Source: Elephas maximus indicus (taxonomy: Eukaryota; Chordata; Mammalia; Proboscidea; Elephantidae). From it: a stretch of 64,000 nt of DNA. Within the stretch, counting starts at the first letter, position 1; each line of letters begins with the position of its first letter. A program made the position numbers and the translations under genes. Under the pieces are notes generated by a model, which was not told the origin of the DNA, did no database searches, and saw only the letters and a program-made list of their open reading frames with translations. The stretch covers positions 101,260,480-101,324,479 of the forward strand of contig NC_064825.1 in assembly GCF_024166365.1 (NCBI RefSeq), read 5' to 3'. Positions 35,129 to 50,193 of the stretch are shown in pieces.

Positions 35129-36690
35129 TGTTGTTGGAATTTAGATGAGGATTGCATCGTATCTGTAGGTCGCTTTGGGTAGAATTGACATCTTCACAAT
35201 ATTGAGTCTTCCTATCCGTGAGCAAGGTATGTTTTCACACTTATGTAGGTCTCTTTTAGTTTCTTGCAGTCTTGTAGTTTTCTTTGTATAGCTCTTTTAT
35301 GTCTCTGGTTAGATTTATTCCTAAGTATTTCACCTTCTTGGGGGCTATTGTAAATGGTATTGATTTGGTGATTTCCTCTTCAAAGTTCTCTTTGTTGGTG
35401 TAGAGGAACCTAACTGATTTTTTGCACGTTTATCTTGAATCCTGATACTTTGCTGAACTCATCTATTATTTCCAGTAGTTTTCTTGTGGATTCTTTGGAG
35501 TCTTCTGTGTATAAGATCATATCATCTGCAAATAGGGATACTTTTACTTCTTCCTTACCAATGTGAATGCCCTTTCTTTGTCTAGCCTAATTGCTCTGGC
35601 TAGGACCTCCAGCACAATGTTGAATAAGAGTGGTGATAAAGGGCATCCTTGTCTGGTTCCCATTCTCAAGGGGAATGCTTCCAGACTCTCTCCATTTAGG
35701 ATGACGTTGGCTGTTGGCTTTGTATAAATGCCCTTTATTATGTTGAGGAATTTCCTTTCTATTCCTGCTTTGCTGAGAGTTTTTATCATGAATAGTTGCT
35801 GGACTTTGTCAAATGCCTTTTCTGCATCAATTGATAAGATCATGCATGTGGTTCTTCTCTTTTGTTTTATTCGTGTGATGGATTACACTGATTGTTTTTC
35901 TAATGTTGAACCATCCCTGCATACCTGGTGTGAATCCCACCTGGTCCTGGTGAATTATTTTTTTGATATGTTGTTGAATTCTATGGGCTAGAATTTTGTT
36001 GAGGATATTTGCATCTAAGCATGAGGGATTAAAAAAAAAAAAAAAAGCATGAGGGATATGGGTCTGTAATTTTCTTTTTTTGTGGTGCCTTTACCTGGTT
36101 TTGGTATCAGGGTTATGCTGGCTTCATAGAATGAGTTTGGGAGTATTCCGTCCTTTTCTATGCTCCAAAATACCTTTAGTAGTAGTGGTGTTAACTCTTC
36201 TCTGAAAGTTTGGTAGACTTCTCCAGTGAAATCGTCAGGGCCAGAGCTTTTTTTTTGTTGGGTTTTTTTTATTACCTTTTCAATCTCTTGTTTTGTTTAA
36301 GGTTTATTTAGTTGTTTTACTTCTGTTTGTGTTAGTTTAGGTAGGTAGTGTGTTTCTAGAAATTTCCTTAAAGAGGTCTTTGACAGATTTACCCAATGCA
36401 ATGTGTCTTTTGATTTTTAACTGCTGCTTCCACGAGTGTCGATTGTGGATTCAAGTAAAATGAAATCTTTGACAACTTCAATCTTTTCTCTGTTTATCAT
36501 GATGTTGCTTATTGATTCAGTTGTGACGGTTTTTGTCTTCTTTATGTTGAGGTGTAATCCATACTTAAGGCTGTAGCCTTTAATCTTCATCAGTAAGTAC
36601 TTCAATTCCTCTTCACTTTCAGCAGGCAAAGTTATATCATCTGCATAGAGCAGGTTGTTAATGAATCTTTCTCCAACCCAGATGCCACAA

Positions 36691-37394
36691 AAGGATTAGA
36701 AACTGGGAAACTTGCTGTACTGGCCTGTTACAGCCTTAATCCAAGGGAGGGACTCTAATGGTGGAATTGCAGGTTCAGTGTAGAAGCAGAGACTGGAGAT
36801 AGGTCAATGGAGAGCCCAGACTGTCCCCCCCACCACCACCACACCTAGCATCTGTCCTATATACGGTACATATCCCTCCCCTTTGGGGCTCAAGGCGGCA
36901 GCACATTCATCAAATAAGTCGATTCCTGTTACTTTCCGTAACCAGGGACTTCTCAGAGACAAGTCAGCCCTATTTGTCATTAAATCACTTGTGACAATAG
37001 AAACAGAAATCTCAGGCCTAAGAGAGAAGAGACTTGGGCAGCCAGACAGTGCTCTTTATGAAATGAAACTCACACCTTTCAAAGTCTGGCCCTGGAAGGA
37101 CACTCCAGGATCAGGGGACCAGCTCAGCCCCTGTAAGTCTCTGCTTTCCCCAAAGGAATATTTTAACTTTAGCAGCCCATAACAAGGAAGAAGGAAGTGG
37201 GGGGCGGGGTGGGGTGGATAATGGAAGAGTTGGGCATCCCAGAGCCAGGTGGAAGAGGATAGAATCTGGCACAGAGTTCGTTCTGGAGAATTCCATTTGC
37301 CATTTCCCTATAGCCCAGCAAGAGCTGTGTTAAATGGAGCCAGGTCTAGGATTGTGCAGTTAGCAGGTGAGAATTTAAATGCACTGCATAGGTT
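36691..37394. other. Intergenic sequence, repeat-poor
   Basis: No repeat or gene is recognised. It includes a G-rich patch near 37198-37216 (ggggcggggtggggtgg). Confidence 0.4.
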
Positions 37395-37612
37395 TAACCT
37401 TCCTATTATGGAAATTTTCAAATGTACACAAAAGTAAGGAGACAAGCATAATGAACTCCCAGGTACCTATCACCCAGCTTCAACAATTAGCAACATTTTG
37501 CCTATCTTATTTCATCTTATCTGCCTATCTTGTTTCTCTCTCTCTCTCTCTCATTGAGTATTTTAAAACAAGTCACAGAGGTCATAACATCTCACCACTA
37601 TACTAACCCCAA
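37395..37612 (+). mobile_element. Old L1-type LINE fragment
   Basis: The blocks 'attttcaaatgtacacaaaa', 'acctatcacccagcttcaac', 'aattagcaacattttgcc' and 'gagtattttaaaacaa' match an old mammalian L1-related fragment. A (TC)n run lies near 37533-37552. Confidence 0.55.
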
Positions 37613-37647
37613 AAAAAAAAAAAAAATTTTTTTAGCCCCCCAAAAAA

Positions 37648-37825
37648 AGCCAAACTAGTTGCCATCCAGTCAATTCGCACTTGTGGTGACTGCGACCACA
37701 GGTGTTTCAGAGTAGAACTGTGCTGCATAGGATTTTCAGTGGCTGATTTTTTTGGCAGTAGATCGCCAGGCCTTTCTTCCGAGGCACCTCTGGGTGGACT
37801 ATCTGAGCTACCCAGGGTCTCCCAG
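37648..37825 (-). mobile_element. AfroSINE, with head deletion
   Basis: Antisense copy from 'gccaaactagttgccatcca' to 'gctacccagggtctccc'. Part of the tRNA-like head is lost. Confidence 0.82.
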
Positions 37826-37892
37826 CAGTATACTGAATGGTATTAATTAATTGGTTTTTGAAATATTAAAAACTGGCTATTACCCTCAACCA

Positions 37893-38068
37893 CGTTGTTG
37901 TTAGTTGCCATCCAGTGTATTCCAGCTCATGGCGACTTCATGTGTGCGGAGTAGAACTGCTCCACAGGGTTTTCAAGGCTGTTAAGTTTCCTGTCTCTCG
38001 AGGTCCCTCTAGGGGGGTTCAAACCGTTAATCTGCCCGCTTAACCTTTTACGCCGCCCAGGGACACCT
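37893..38068 (-). mobile_element. AfroSINE
   Basis: Antisense copy from 'gttgttgttagttgccatcc' to 'acgccgcccagggacacc'. It is the last repeat before the SLC35C1 CpG island. Confidence 0.85.
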
Positions 38069-38219
38069 ATCTCCACCATACCAACCAATTTTGAGCAATG
38101 AGGTTGAGCCCCGCTAGTATTTATAGTCCAGCCCCGGGGTTTCACGGTGACTAGAACTCAGGCCCCAGGAGAAGAAGCTGTCGGAGCTAGACAGGCAGCA
38201 GGAGATAGCCCTCCCGGAC

Positions 38220-39560
38220 TCCTGGTGAGTGATGGATCCGGTTGATCGACTTCCCCAGGCTCGGTCCCTGGGAGGGGGCGGAGGACCCTTCACTCCCTGC
38301 AGGCGGGAAGTATCCGGGCCCTTCCCCGCATTCACTTCAGGAAGCGCAGTCCGAATGCGGGCTGGCCAGGGGTGCAGCCGGGCCCCAGGATATGCAAGCT
38401 GCGGTAACTGGAGCAGGGGGTCCCTGGCGGGCAGGAGTGTTGGGAGGGGGCCGGGGTGGCCTTGGAAAGAGGAGGGTGCCTGGCCCCAAGGCCTGCGGGA
38501 TAACCCGGGGCTGAGGCCAGGCTGGTGCATGGGTCGCCCCGCCACCACCTCAGGGCCCCAAGTGGGAGCGGGCAGGTGCGAAGGCTAGCTCTTTGCCCGT
38601 GCTAGAGCGGGAAGCAGGAAGTCTCCCAGGGCGCGGCTAGTAGAAACGGTGGCTGCAGGTGCGGCGCAGGGTGGTGCAGGCGCGCAGCCAGCGCAGAGCA
38701 AGAGGTGAGCGCAGGGTCGCCTTCGCAGCCCGGGAGCGCGGGCTCTGTTGCCAGGGCTTGCTGCAGGGCTCGGCAGGGGGCCGGGGGCACTGAAATGAGG
38801 GGGGCGGGGAGTGACGGGGAGGGGCGCTGCATTGAGGCTCAGGGAGCTCAGATCCCGGCCTCTGGAAGGGTCTCGAATAGGGATCAGGGTGGACAAGTTG
38901 AGGTCTGGAATGGACGGAGCGGCTTCCGGTCTCTGGGCACCCTGACCGGGATCTCGGGCTGGGGAGACGAACAGGGGGCGGTGAGAATGTGGGGAAGGAA
39001 GGGACTGCAACAAGGTTCTGGAAGACTGAGCGGGGCTTGGTGAAGAGACGTGGGTCTGATATGGGGTCTCTGGAAGCGGAGGGGCCCGGAGGAAGTGCCC
39101 AGTCTCTGGGGGCGCGGCCCGGCCGGGATGGTCCTGCCCCTTAGCCCAGTGGGGAGCAGGTGGCTTCTGGAGAAGACCGACCTGAGGGTGGGCGGGACGG
39201 GGGGCTAGAGATATCCAGGAAAGGGGGCGCAGCTCAAGCACCCAGAGATGCCTTCCGCGACTGCTGAGATTCCCCCACCATGGGCAGGAGGGGGGCGTGC
39301 CAGAGCCCGGCAGCTGGCTGGGGGCCCCAACGCGCGCCTCCCGCCCCAATTCCATTTTTCCCGGGCTGTGGCTTTAAGAGTGACGCGGAGCGTGCGGGCC
39401 CTTTAAGGGGTCGGGGGCGTGTCAGGAAATGTGTCCTAGGCCCGCCTCGCCGGGGGAGGCGGCCTCCGGAGGCTCCAGGATTGAGCTGGCGCGGGTGGAC
39501 TGCGCGGGCCTGTTCCGCATTCTTCGGGCCCCCGCCCTGGTCATCTCTGACACCCCCTGC
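38220..39560 (+). promoter_or_regulatory. SLC35C1: CpG-island promoter region of SLC35C1
   Basis: About 1.3 kb of GC-rich, CpG-dense and repeat-free DNA. It has several GC boxes (gggggcgg near 38275, ggggcggg near 38809, ggggcg near 39414) and no TATA box. It ends about 460 bp upstream of the start codon. Candidate splice donors for a non-coding first exon are 'ctcctg|gtgagt' (intron from 38223) and 'aagag|gtgagc' (intron from about 38705). A candidate acceptor is 'cgcccgcag|ggtag' at 39835. A housekeeping-type promoter fits the broad expression expected of a Golgi nucleotide-sugar transporter. The start site and exon structure are inferred. Confidence 0.7.
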
Positions 39561-39790
39561 ACCCCTCTTTCCACCGTCCCGTAGGCCCTCCCTGCATTCT
39601 GCTCCCTTCACTTTTCCCTCACCCTCGTAAACCCTTTTCTGCATCCTTTCGCCACAGTGTCCCTCCGCCCTTTTCTCGCATCTTCGCCCTCCATTAGTCC
39701 CCCGGCTCCTTCTCCCCTCACCTTCTCCTTCTATTCTATCCTCTCCCTTCTCCCCTTACGGCCATCTCTGCCCTGCTCCATCATCTTAGC
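39535..39790 (+). repeat. Pyrimidine-rich tract upstream of the start-codon exon
   Basis: About 250 bp is dominated by C and T on the + strand. It directly precedes the candidate acceptor at 39834-39835 and may act as an extended polypyrimidine tract. It could also have been generated by composition drift alone. Confidence 0.55.
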
Positions 39791-39998
39791 CTGTCCCGAC
39801 TCCTTACTCGTGCCTTGTCTCATGAGCGCCCGCAGGGTAGAAGCAGGTTGTAGAGCAGCGCAGCTGGGCTCACCCCAAAACAGAAGGGCTGTGGGGAGGC
39901 CTCGAAGCCACCCCCATGTGACAGTTGAGGGCTGCAGAAAGCAGAAACGACCTCACAGCCCCGTGCACCAGGGAGTCAGGGTTCGGGCAGTGAGGTGA

Positions 39999-45367
<5,369 letters not shown>

Positions 45368-46715
45368 GTTCCTCCCAGGGCCCTGGGATGGTCCACCCCC
45401 TGAGAACATTCAGGGTTGGGCCGGGACAGCAATGAAGCCTGTCCCTTTGAGCCCAGAACAGGTGGCGGGGAGGGAATATTGCGTACAGACCTGACAGAAA
45501 GTGGACATTGAAAAGGAACTGATGCTTCCAAGTAATAACAGAAAGTTGCCAAATATCTTTACCCTCTTTCCTATTTCTGGGTTTTTGTCCTCCCCTAGGG
45601 AAAAGGGTCCCCCCATGGGAATAGCCAGTTGGTTCTCTGGAAGAGCACTAGCTACTGGGGAGGGGGAGAGGGTGCCACCCCTCTGCCCCCACCCCAGGAC
45701 CTGTCTACCTCCACACCCCCTCGGGTTGGGGATGGGCTGCAAGCTTTCAGGGGCAGTATTGATGATGCCATTAAGTCCTCACTTACACTCAGGGGAGCTG
45801 GGGGTGTAGTCCCACCACAGGCCAACTGAAGGGGCTTGGGAAACTCACACTTCAAGGCCCTGAGCAGGCAGCAGGACCTTGGCCCTACAAACCAACCTTC
45901 CTTTCTAGCAAAGCGAGGGCTAGGCTTGAGGGAAGGAATGGGCAGGTATTCCCTCTTCTCTGCCCTGAGACTAGCAGGCCCGGTGGAAGGAGGTGAAGAG
46001 TCAGTTGTCCCCGTGACTGGCCCTGGTACCCCCAGGGGCTGCTGGGAAGTGACCTGGGAATGGCATGGATCATAGAAAAGCTCCCTTCCCCAACACCTGC
46101 ACCCCCCACTTCCAGCTTCTGAACCACACATCTTTTACAGGTTAAGCAGCGTCATTAACACCCTTCCCCCCACCCAGACACCAGTTTCACATGCCTCACT
46201 CCTCCCCTGTGGAGCCAGGGAGCCTCCTGCCGGCTCCCAGCCCTGCCTTCCCTAAATCCTTCATCCCCAGGTGGAGCTGATGGAGCAAGGGTCTGGGCCC
46301 AAAGCCTTCCATCTCAGCATGCTTGGCACTGTGCACCCCCAGGTCCAGGTGGGAATGGTGAGGCAACCTGATTCTGAGCCTTTCTTCCTGCAAAGATGAT
46401 AAATGAGCATTTGAATTCTTCCCTGAGGTTCAGGTCTGAGAGAACCTGCTTGTCTCCGCACCACACCAGCCCTCAGGGGTGGCTTTCACTCCCCCTCCCC
46501 CTTCTGGCAGGCTCAAGCCCTGGCATTTTGAACCCCCCATCTCCTCGAGGTGATTTCTGATGTTTTTAGTCCCTGTAGTGAAGGCCTGGGGAGAGCAGGT
46601 CTTCTCCCCTTACCCCTTCCCCCGATCCAGGTCACCTCACATGGTTTCCAATGAAGTTGGTGGGGCTGAGTGCCCTGAATTATTTGTGATTTAATTAAAA
46701 AAAAAAAAGAGGGTA
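45368..46715 (+). other. SLC35C1: SLC35C1 3'UTR, inferred
   Basis: About 1.35 kb of repeat-free sequence follows the stop codon. A poly(A) signal ATTAAA at 46694-46699 is followed by an A run and, about 20-40 bp on, by a GT-rich stretch (tgtgtgtggagtgagtg), the arrangement of a cleavage site with its downstream element. The end is inferred from signals, not transcript data. Some ORFs on the opposite strand (up to 159 codons) have no domain support. Confidence 0.55.
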
Positions 46716-46740
46716 CGATATCCTGTGTGTGGAGTGAGTG
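46694..46740 (+). terminator. SLC35C1: Probable SLC35C1 polyadenylation site
   Basis: The ATTAAA hexamer is at 46694-46699, with a GT-rich downstream element at about 46719-46740. It is the first convincing pair downstream of the stop codon. Confidence 0.5.
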
Positions 46741-46864
46741 AAGGGAGGGCAGGCACGACAGGGTGGGGTTTATGAACAGCCCTGTGGAGAAGCTGTGCCT
46801 GTGTACAGGGCAGGAAAACTCGCCCCTGCCCTCAACAAGCTCAGGTTCTAGCAGGGCTGAGGGT

Positions 46865-47016
46865 GTATGGGTATTGGGCATGTCTATGGAAAATAGCAAT
46901 TAATTTTAAATTGCTGAATGGTCTCTCACAGCTGGCGATGGCCAATAGTAACTGCTCAGTGGCTCCCCCGACAAGTGGCACCCAGGGCACCTACCATACC
47001 TTAGATACAGAGGCAG
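46865..47016. mobile_element. Small TIR element, family X, copy 1
   Basis: It shares 'caattaattttaaattgctg', 'tctctcacagctggcgatgg' and 'aagtggcacccagggcac' with copies at 59798 and 62559. It is the most eroded copy at the ends. Confidence 0.6.
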
Positions 47017-47205
47017 CCGGAGATATAAAGAGCCTGTTCTTTGTCTGGGAAGGGCTCCATCCAGAAGGGTCAAATGCCAAGGGTCCTTCCTGGGAGGTGG
47101 GTGCCTAGACCTCAACTTCCAAATTTTCCAGTCGCCACTGAGTCTATTTCAACTTTTGGCAACCCCATGTGTGTCAGAGTAGAACTGTGCTCCATGAGGT
47201 TTTCT

Positions 47206-47748
47206 TTCTTTATTTCTAATTTGTTATTTTTTGGTGAAAATATACAGAGCAAAACACACACCATTCCAACAATTTCTACATGTATTCTACATGTACAGTG
47301 TCGTGACATTGATTATATTCAAGTTGTACAACCGTTCTCACCCTCCGTTTCCTAATGAGTCTACCGCCATTACCATTAAACTCACTGCCCTCTAAGCTTC
47401 TCATCTAACCTTTCGAGCGGCTATTGTTGATTTGATCCCATATAGATAATTCTTTAAAAGAGCACAAAAGCTCGAGGCAAACATTCTTCACTAACTAAGC
47501 TAAACTATGGTTTAAAGAGCTCAGCTGCTTATCCAAAAGGTTGGCAGTTAAAATCCACCAACTGCCCCTTGGAAACCCTATGGGGCCGTTGTACGCTGTC
47601 CTGTAGGGTTGCTATGAGTTGGTGTCCACTCCCTGGCACCTGACAACGACACGCTAAACTACTGTTTGTCTTAAATATCACTTCAGGGGGTAATTTTGGA
47701 TTAAGTTTGACAGATCACCTCAAAGCACTAGCCATCAGGGGTCGTTCT
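47206..47748 (-). mobile_element. L1-type 3' end inside the AfroSINE
   Basis: It starts T-rich ('tttctttatttctaatttgt'), then 'gaaaatatacagagcaaaac', 'cattgattatattcaagttg' and 'cccatatagataattcttta'. The same 3' region recurs at 50194-51650 (minus) and 57835-58033 (plus). It holds a further AfroSINE. Confidence 0.65.
47509..47650 (+). mobile_element. AfroSINE inside the L1 insert
   Basis: 5'-truncated sense copy from 'tttaaagagctcagctgctt' to 'ggcacctgacaacgacac', with GCTAAACTA on both sides. This gives three levels of nesting at one spot. Confidence 0.85.
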
Positions 47749-47910
47749 TAGGGTTTTTAACGGCTGATTTTTCAGAAGTAGATCACCACGCCTTTCTTCT
47801 GAGGCCTCTCTGGGTGGACTCAAACCTCCAGCCTTTCGGTTAGCAACCGAGCATTTTAACCATTGCACCACCCAGGATTTCCTCCATATTAGCAGTAGCT
47901 GCCATATACA

Positions 47911-48116
47911 GAAGGATTCCTGATGGCGCAGTGGTTAAGAGCGTGGCTGCTAACGAAAGGTCTGCTGTTTGAACCCACCAGCCACTCCACAGGGGAAAGA
48001 GGTAGCAGTCTCCTTCCATAAAGATTTACAGCCTTGGAAACCCTATGGGGCAGTTCTGCTCCATCCTATTGGGTAGCTCTGAGTCGAAATAGACTGGAGA
48101 GCAGTGTGTTTGGTTT
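47911..48116 (+). mobile_element. AfroSINE, full-length type
   Basis: Sense copy from 'ggattcctgatggcgcagtg' to 'agtgtgtttggttt'. It carries a 'ccttccataaagatttacag' middle block also seen at 6100-6125, marking a third subfamily. Confidence 0.88.
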
Positions 48117-48139
48117 CTGAGTTGCTGTAAGGTAGAAAC

Positions 48140-48310
48140 TGTGCTGAGTGCTTTATGTTCATCATTCATCTTCACAACAAAACTGTGAAATGGTTGCCAT
48201 CACCAATCCCCATTTTACAGATGAGGACGCTGAGGCGCAGAGAGCTCAGATCACAGGAAGGAGGGGGCGGTGCTAGGATTCAGACTGGCACACTGCCTTC
48301 AGAACATGGG
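48140..48310 (-). mobile_element. MIR
   Basis: Antisense MIR: 'tgctgagtgctttatgttca', 'ccccattttacagatgagga', 'gctgaggcgcagagagctca'. Confidence 0.8.
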
Positions 48311-48339
48311 TCCTTAACCACAGTGTCCTTAACCTATCA

Positions 48340-48780
48340 CTTTTCTGAGTACCTGCTGTGTGCCAAACACTGTGGTAGGTGGTATTAACATGAAGACCCA
48401 AACGTGCTTCCGGGGGGCTCACATGTGAACACATGTCAAAATCTCATAAGCGATGCAATCGTGGAAATATAACGTGTTTGTCTTAAAGACTCAGAAGATG
48501 GAAACACCAAGTTGGGGAGAATCAGCCAAGTCTTTACAAGACAGGATGTTTGAACTGAGTCTTACTAGGTGAGCAGGAATCTCCAGGATATAGGAGGAAG
48601 GGTAGACTGGCCAGGAGAACAAGGCCAATCCAGGGACAGAGCACCTCTGGGGAGCGAAGCGAAGTCAGGGCAAGTAGGTGTGGAGAGGAGGTCAGAAAGA
48701 GAGGGAGGGGGCGGTGGTGTGAAGGGCCTCAAATGCCACTGCCAGGTCCCTTAAGCACAGAATGGGCACCCTTTGTATGG
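48340..48780 (-). mobile_element. L2 LINE
   Basis: Antisense L2: 'gagtacctgctgtgtgccaa', 'gtttgaactgagtcttacta', 'gaagggcctcaaatgccact'. Confidence 0.65.
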
Positions 48781-49455
48781 GGCAACATTCTTGATGTTAT
48801 TTGCACTTTCTTGGGCAAGATTTAAGAAAAAACTAGAGACACCTAAAATTTAACTTTTTACCAAAAAAAAAAAAAGTGCAGACAAAAGATGCATAGCTTC
48901 ATCTCAAATCTCAAATGAATTTATAAATTAAAAAAAAAAAATTCAGGGGGCCCCAACTCTCAGGAAAAATTGGACAGCCCATTATGCAGAACCCCGCCCA
49001 CCCACCCCCACACAGACATACGCACAAAGACACAGTGTGCACAGATGGCAGTGTGCGCAGACAGGCAGGAATTCACACTCAGCCACAGACCCCAATTCTG
49101 ATGCAGATGAAGCCTAGGGAACCGCTTGCAGTCAATCTTCCAGCATCCCAGCCTGTTCCTACCCGAAGCACCCCAACCCCCACCCCAGCTCATCTCTATG
49201 GTATTTAAAGAGCCCTCGACCTCCTCCAAGAATGTTACTATGTAGGAAGGCAGAAATGATGCCCCCTCCTCTGACAGCCCAGACTACCTCACCTTCTCTC
49301 TTATCCTTTTCTGAAAGCAGTGGCCCAGGAATGCAGAAGCCAGGCTGCCCAGTAGGAAAAAAAAAAAAAATAGTAAGGAGGGAGAATTTTAAGAACAGTG
49401 ATCTAGTCCAATGTTGCCACACACCTTCTCCTTCAGAAGGCACTGCTGTTCACTG
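48781..49455. other. Intergenic sequence with A-runs and a CA-rich patch
   Basis: A runs occur near 48864, 48930 and 49359. A CA-rich, weakly periodic patch lies at about 49008-49085. No gene is seen. Confidence 0.4.
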
Positions 49456-49459
49456 CTGC

Positions 49460-49680
49460 TTTGAAGAGCACTTTAACAGGAGTCAGGAGACCTAGGTTCC
49501 ACTTCTTAGAAGCTACACAGCCTTAGGCAAGTCCCCTAATCTTTCTGGACCTCACTTTTCCTGCCTGAGGAATGGGGATAATCCTTTCCCATCCGGCCAC
49601 ACAAGACGGTTGAGAATACATGTAATATGCTTACCATTGTACCTGGCGTACTGTGACCTATTGTTATTATCGACATCAAC
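49460..49680 (+). mobile_element. MIR
   Basis: Sense MIR: 'gagtcaggagacctaggttc', 'cttaggcaagtcccctaatc', 'gaggaatggggataatcc'. Confidence 0.75.
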
Positions 49681-49684
49681 AAAC

Positions 49685-49840
49685 ATCAGTCTCTTTATTA
49701 AGCGCTAACTCTGCACCAAGCACTAGGGAGACAAACAGTTGACAAGGCACTAAAAACAAGGAAACAATCAAATAAATGTAATTGTGGTAAAGGACAAGGA
49801 AAGAAATAACAAACAAAGAACCAAAATGGAGAATATCAGA
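49685..49840 (-). mobile_element. L2 fragment
   Basis: Antisense L2: 'ttattaagcgctaactctgc', 'accaagcactagggagacaa', 'caaggaaacaatcaaataaa'. Confidence 0.55.
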
Positions 49841-49850
49841 GGTGAACTGT

Positions 49851-49932
49851 CTGAGTCACCTACAACTGCCATAACATAGATACCACAAGTGGGTGGCTTT
49901 AAAGAACAGGAATTTATTGTCTTTTAGCCATG
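49851..49932 (-). mobile_element. Fossil MaLR-like LTR fragment
   Basis: Short piece of the LTR family seen at 10131 and 15450 ('ggtggctttaaagaacagga', 'atttattgtctttta'). Confidence 0.55.
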
Positions 49933-50090
49933 TCAGTTCCTTGTGAATATTAATATTATAACATCTAAAAAGCAAAAAGCATTAAAATGCATTCTTTCTT
50001 TCCGTAAATACTTACTGAGTGCCCAGCATGTGCCAGGCATACATCAGAGATCCAGACAGACCATAGTCCTTGTATTCTTTTTTTTTCCTT

Positions 50091-50193
50091 TAAATTTGGA
50101 CCACTTCATGAATGTGCATGTCATCCTTGCACAGGGGCCATGCTAATCTCTGTATCGTTCCAATTTTAGTATATGTACTGCCTAAATGAGCTC
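50091..50193 (-). pseudogene. U6 snRNA retropseudogene
   Basis: The minus strand aligns along its full length with U6 spliceosomal RNA. It keeps 'acatatactaaaattggaac', 'gatacagag', 'attagcatggcccctg' and 'gcaaggatgaca'. The ACAGAGAAGATTAGC region has lost three bases (ACAGAGATTAGC). The 5' stem (GTGCTCGCTTCGG in U6) is altered to GAGCTCATTTAGG. The U6 3' end lies next to an antisense poly-T stretch at 50078-50088. This is a dead retrocopy; no U6-type promoter was recognised upstream of it. Confidence 0.9.

Larger units (their letters stand above)
31473..36367 (-). mobile_element. L1 inserted in the RTE, itself carrying two later L1 inserts
   Basis: It starts with a poly-T run (antisense tail), then an L1 3'UTR of a different subfamily from the L1 at 16893. 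Antisense ORF2 follows in 32400-33136, with a deletion of roughly 1 kb near 32845. It resumes at 35129-36367, where the minus strand encodes [20 protein letters not shown] and [19 protein letters not shown]. It is interrupted by sense-strand L1 ends at 32224-32377 and 33139-35128. Confidence 0.88.
30962..36690 (-). mobile_element. RTE LINE split by an L1 insertion
   Basis: The 3' portion is at 30962-31475 and its continuation is at 36368-36690, with 4.9 kb of L1 between. Reading across, the RTE protein runs from QQKRGRPSMRWIDT (3' part) to SEEELKYLLMKIKGYSLKYG (5' part, 36417-36629). TTAAAGAGGTCTTT occurs at 31462-31475 and again at 36368-36381, a perfect 14-bp target-site duplication. Confidence 0.9.
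47128..47876 (-). mobile_element. AfroSINE split by an L1-type insert
   Basis: Antisense AfroSINE in two parts (47128-47205 and 47749-47876). The first ends in 'gctccatgaggttttc' and the second resumes at 'tagggtttttaacggctgat' and runs to 'ttgcaccacccagg'. Confidence 0.82.

Noticed and set aside
38585-39355. 256-codon ORF on the minus strand
   Set aside because: It lies in the SLC35C1 CpG island. GC-rich sequence lacks stop codons by composition. The product is Pro/Ala/Ser-rich with no domain and no splice or start support.
50091-50193. Functional U6 snRNA gene
   Set aside because: It carries a three-base loss in the ACAGAG region, an altered 5' stem and no recognised U6 promoter, so it is a retropseudogene.
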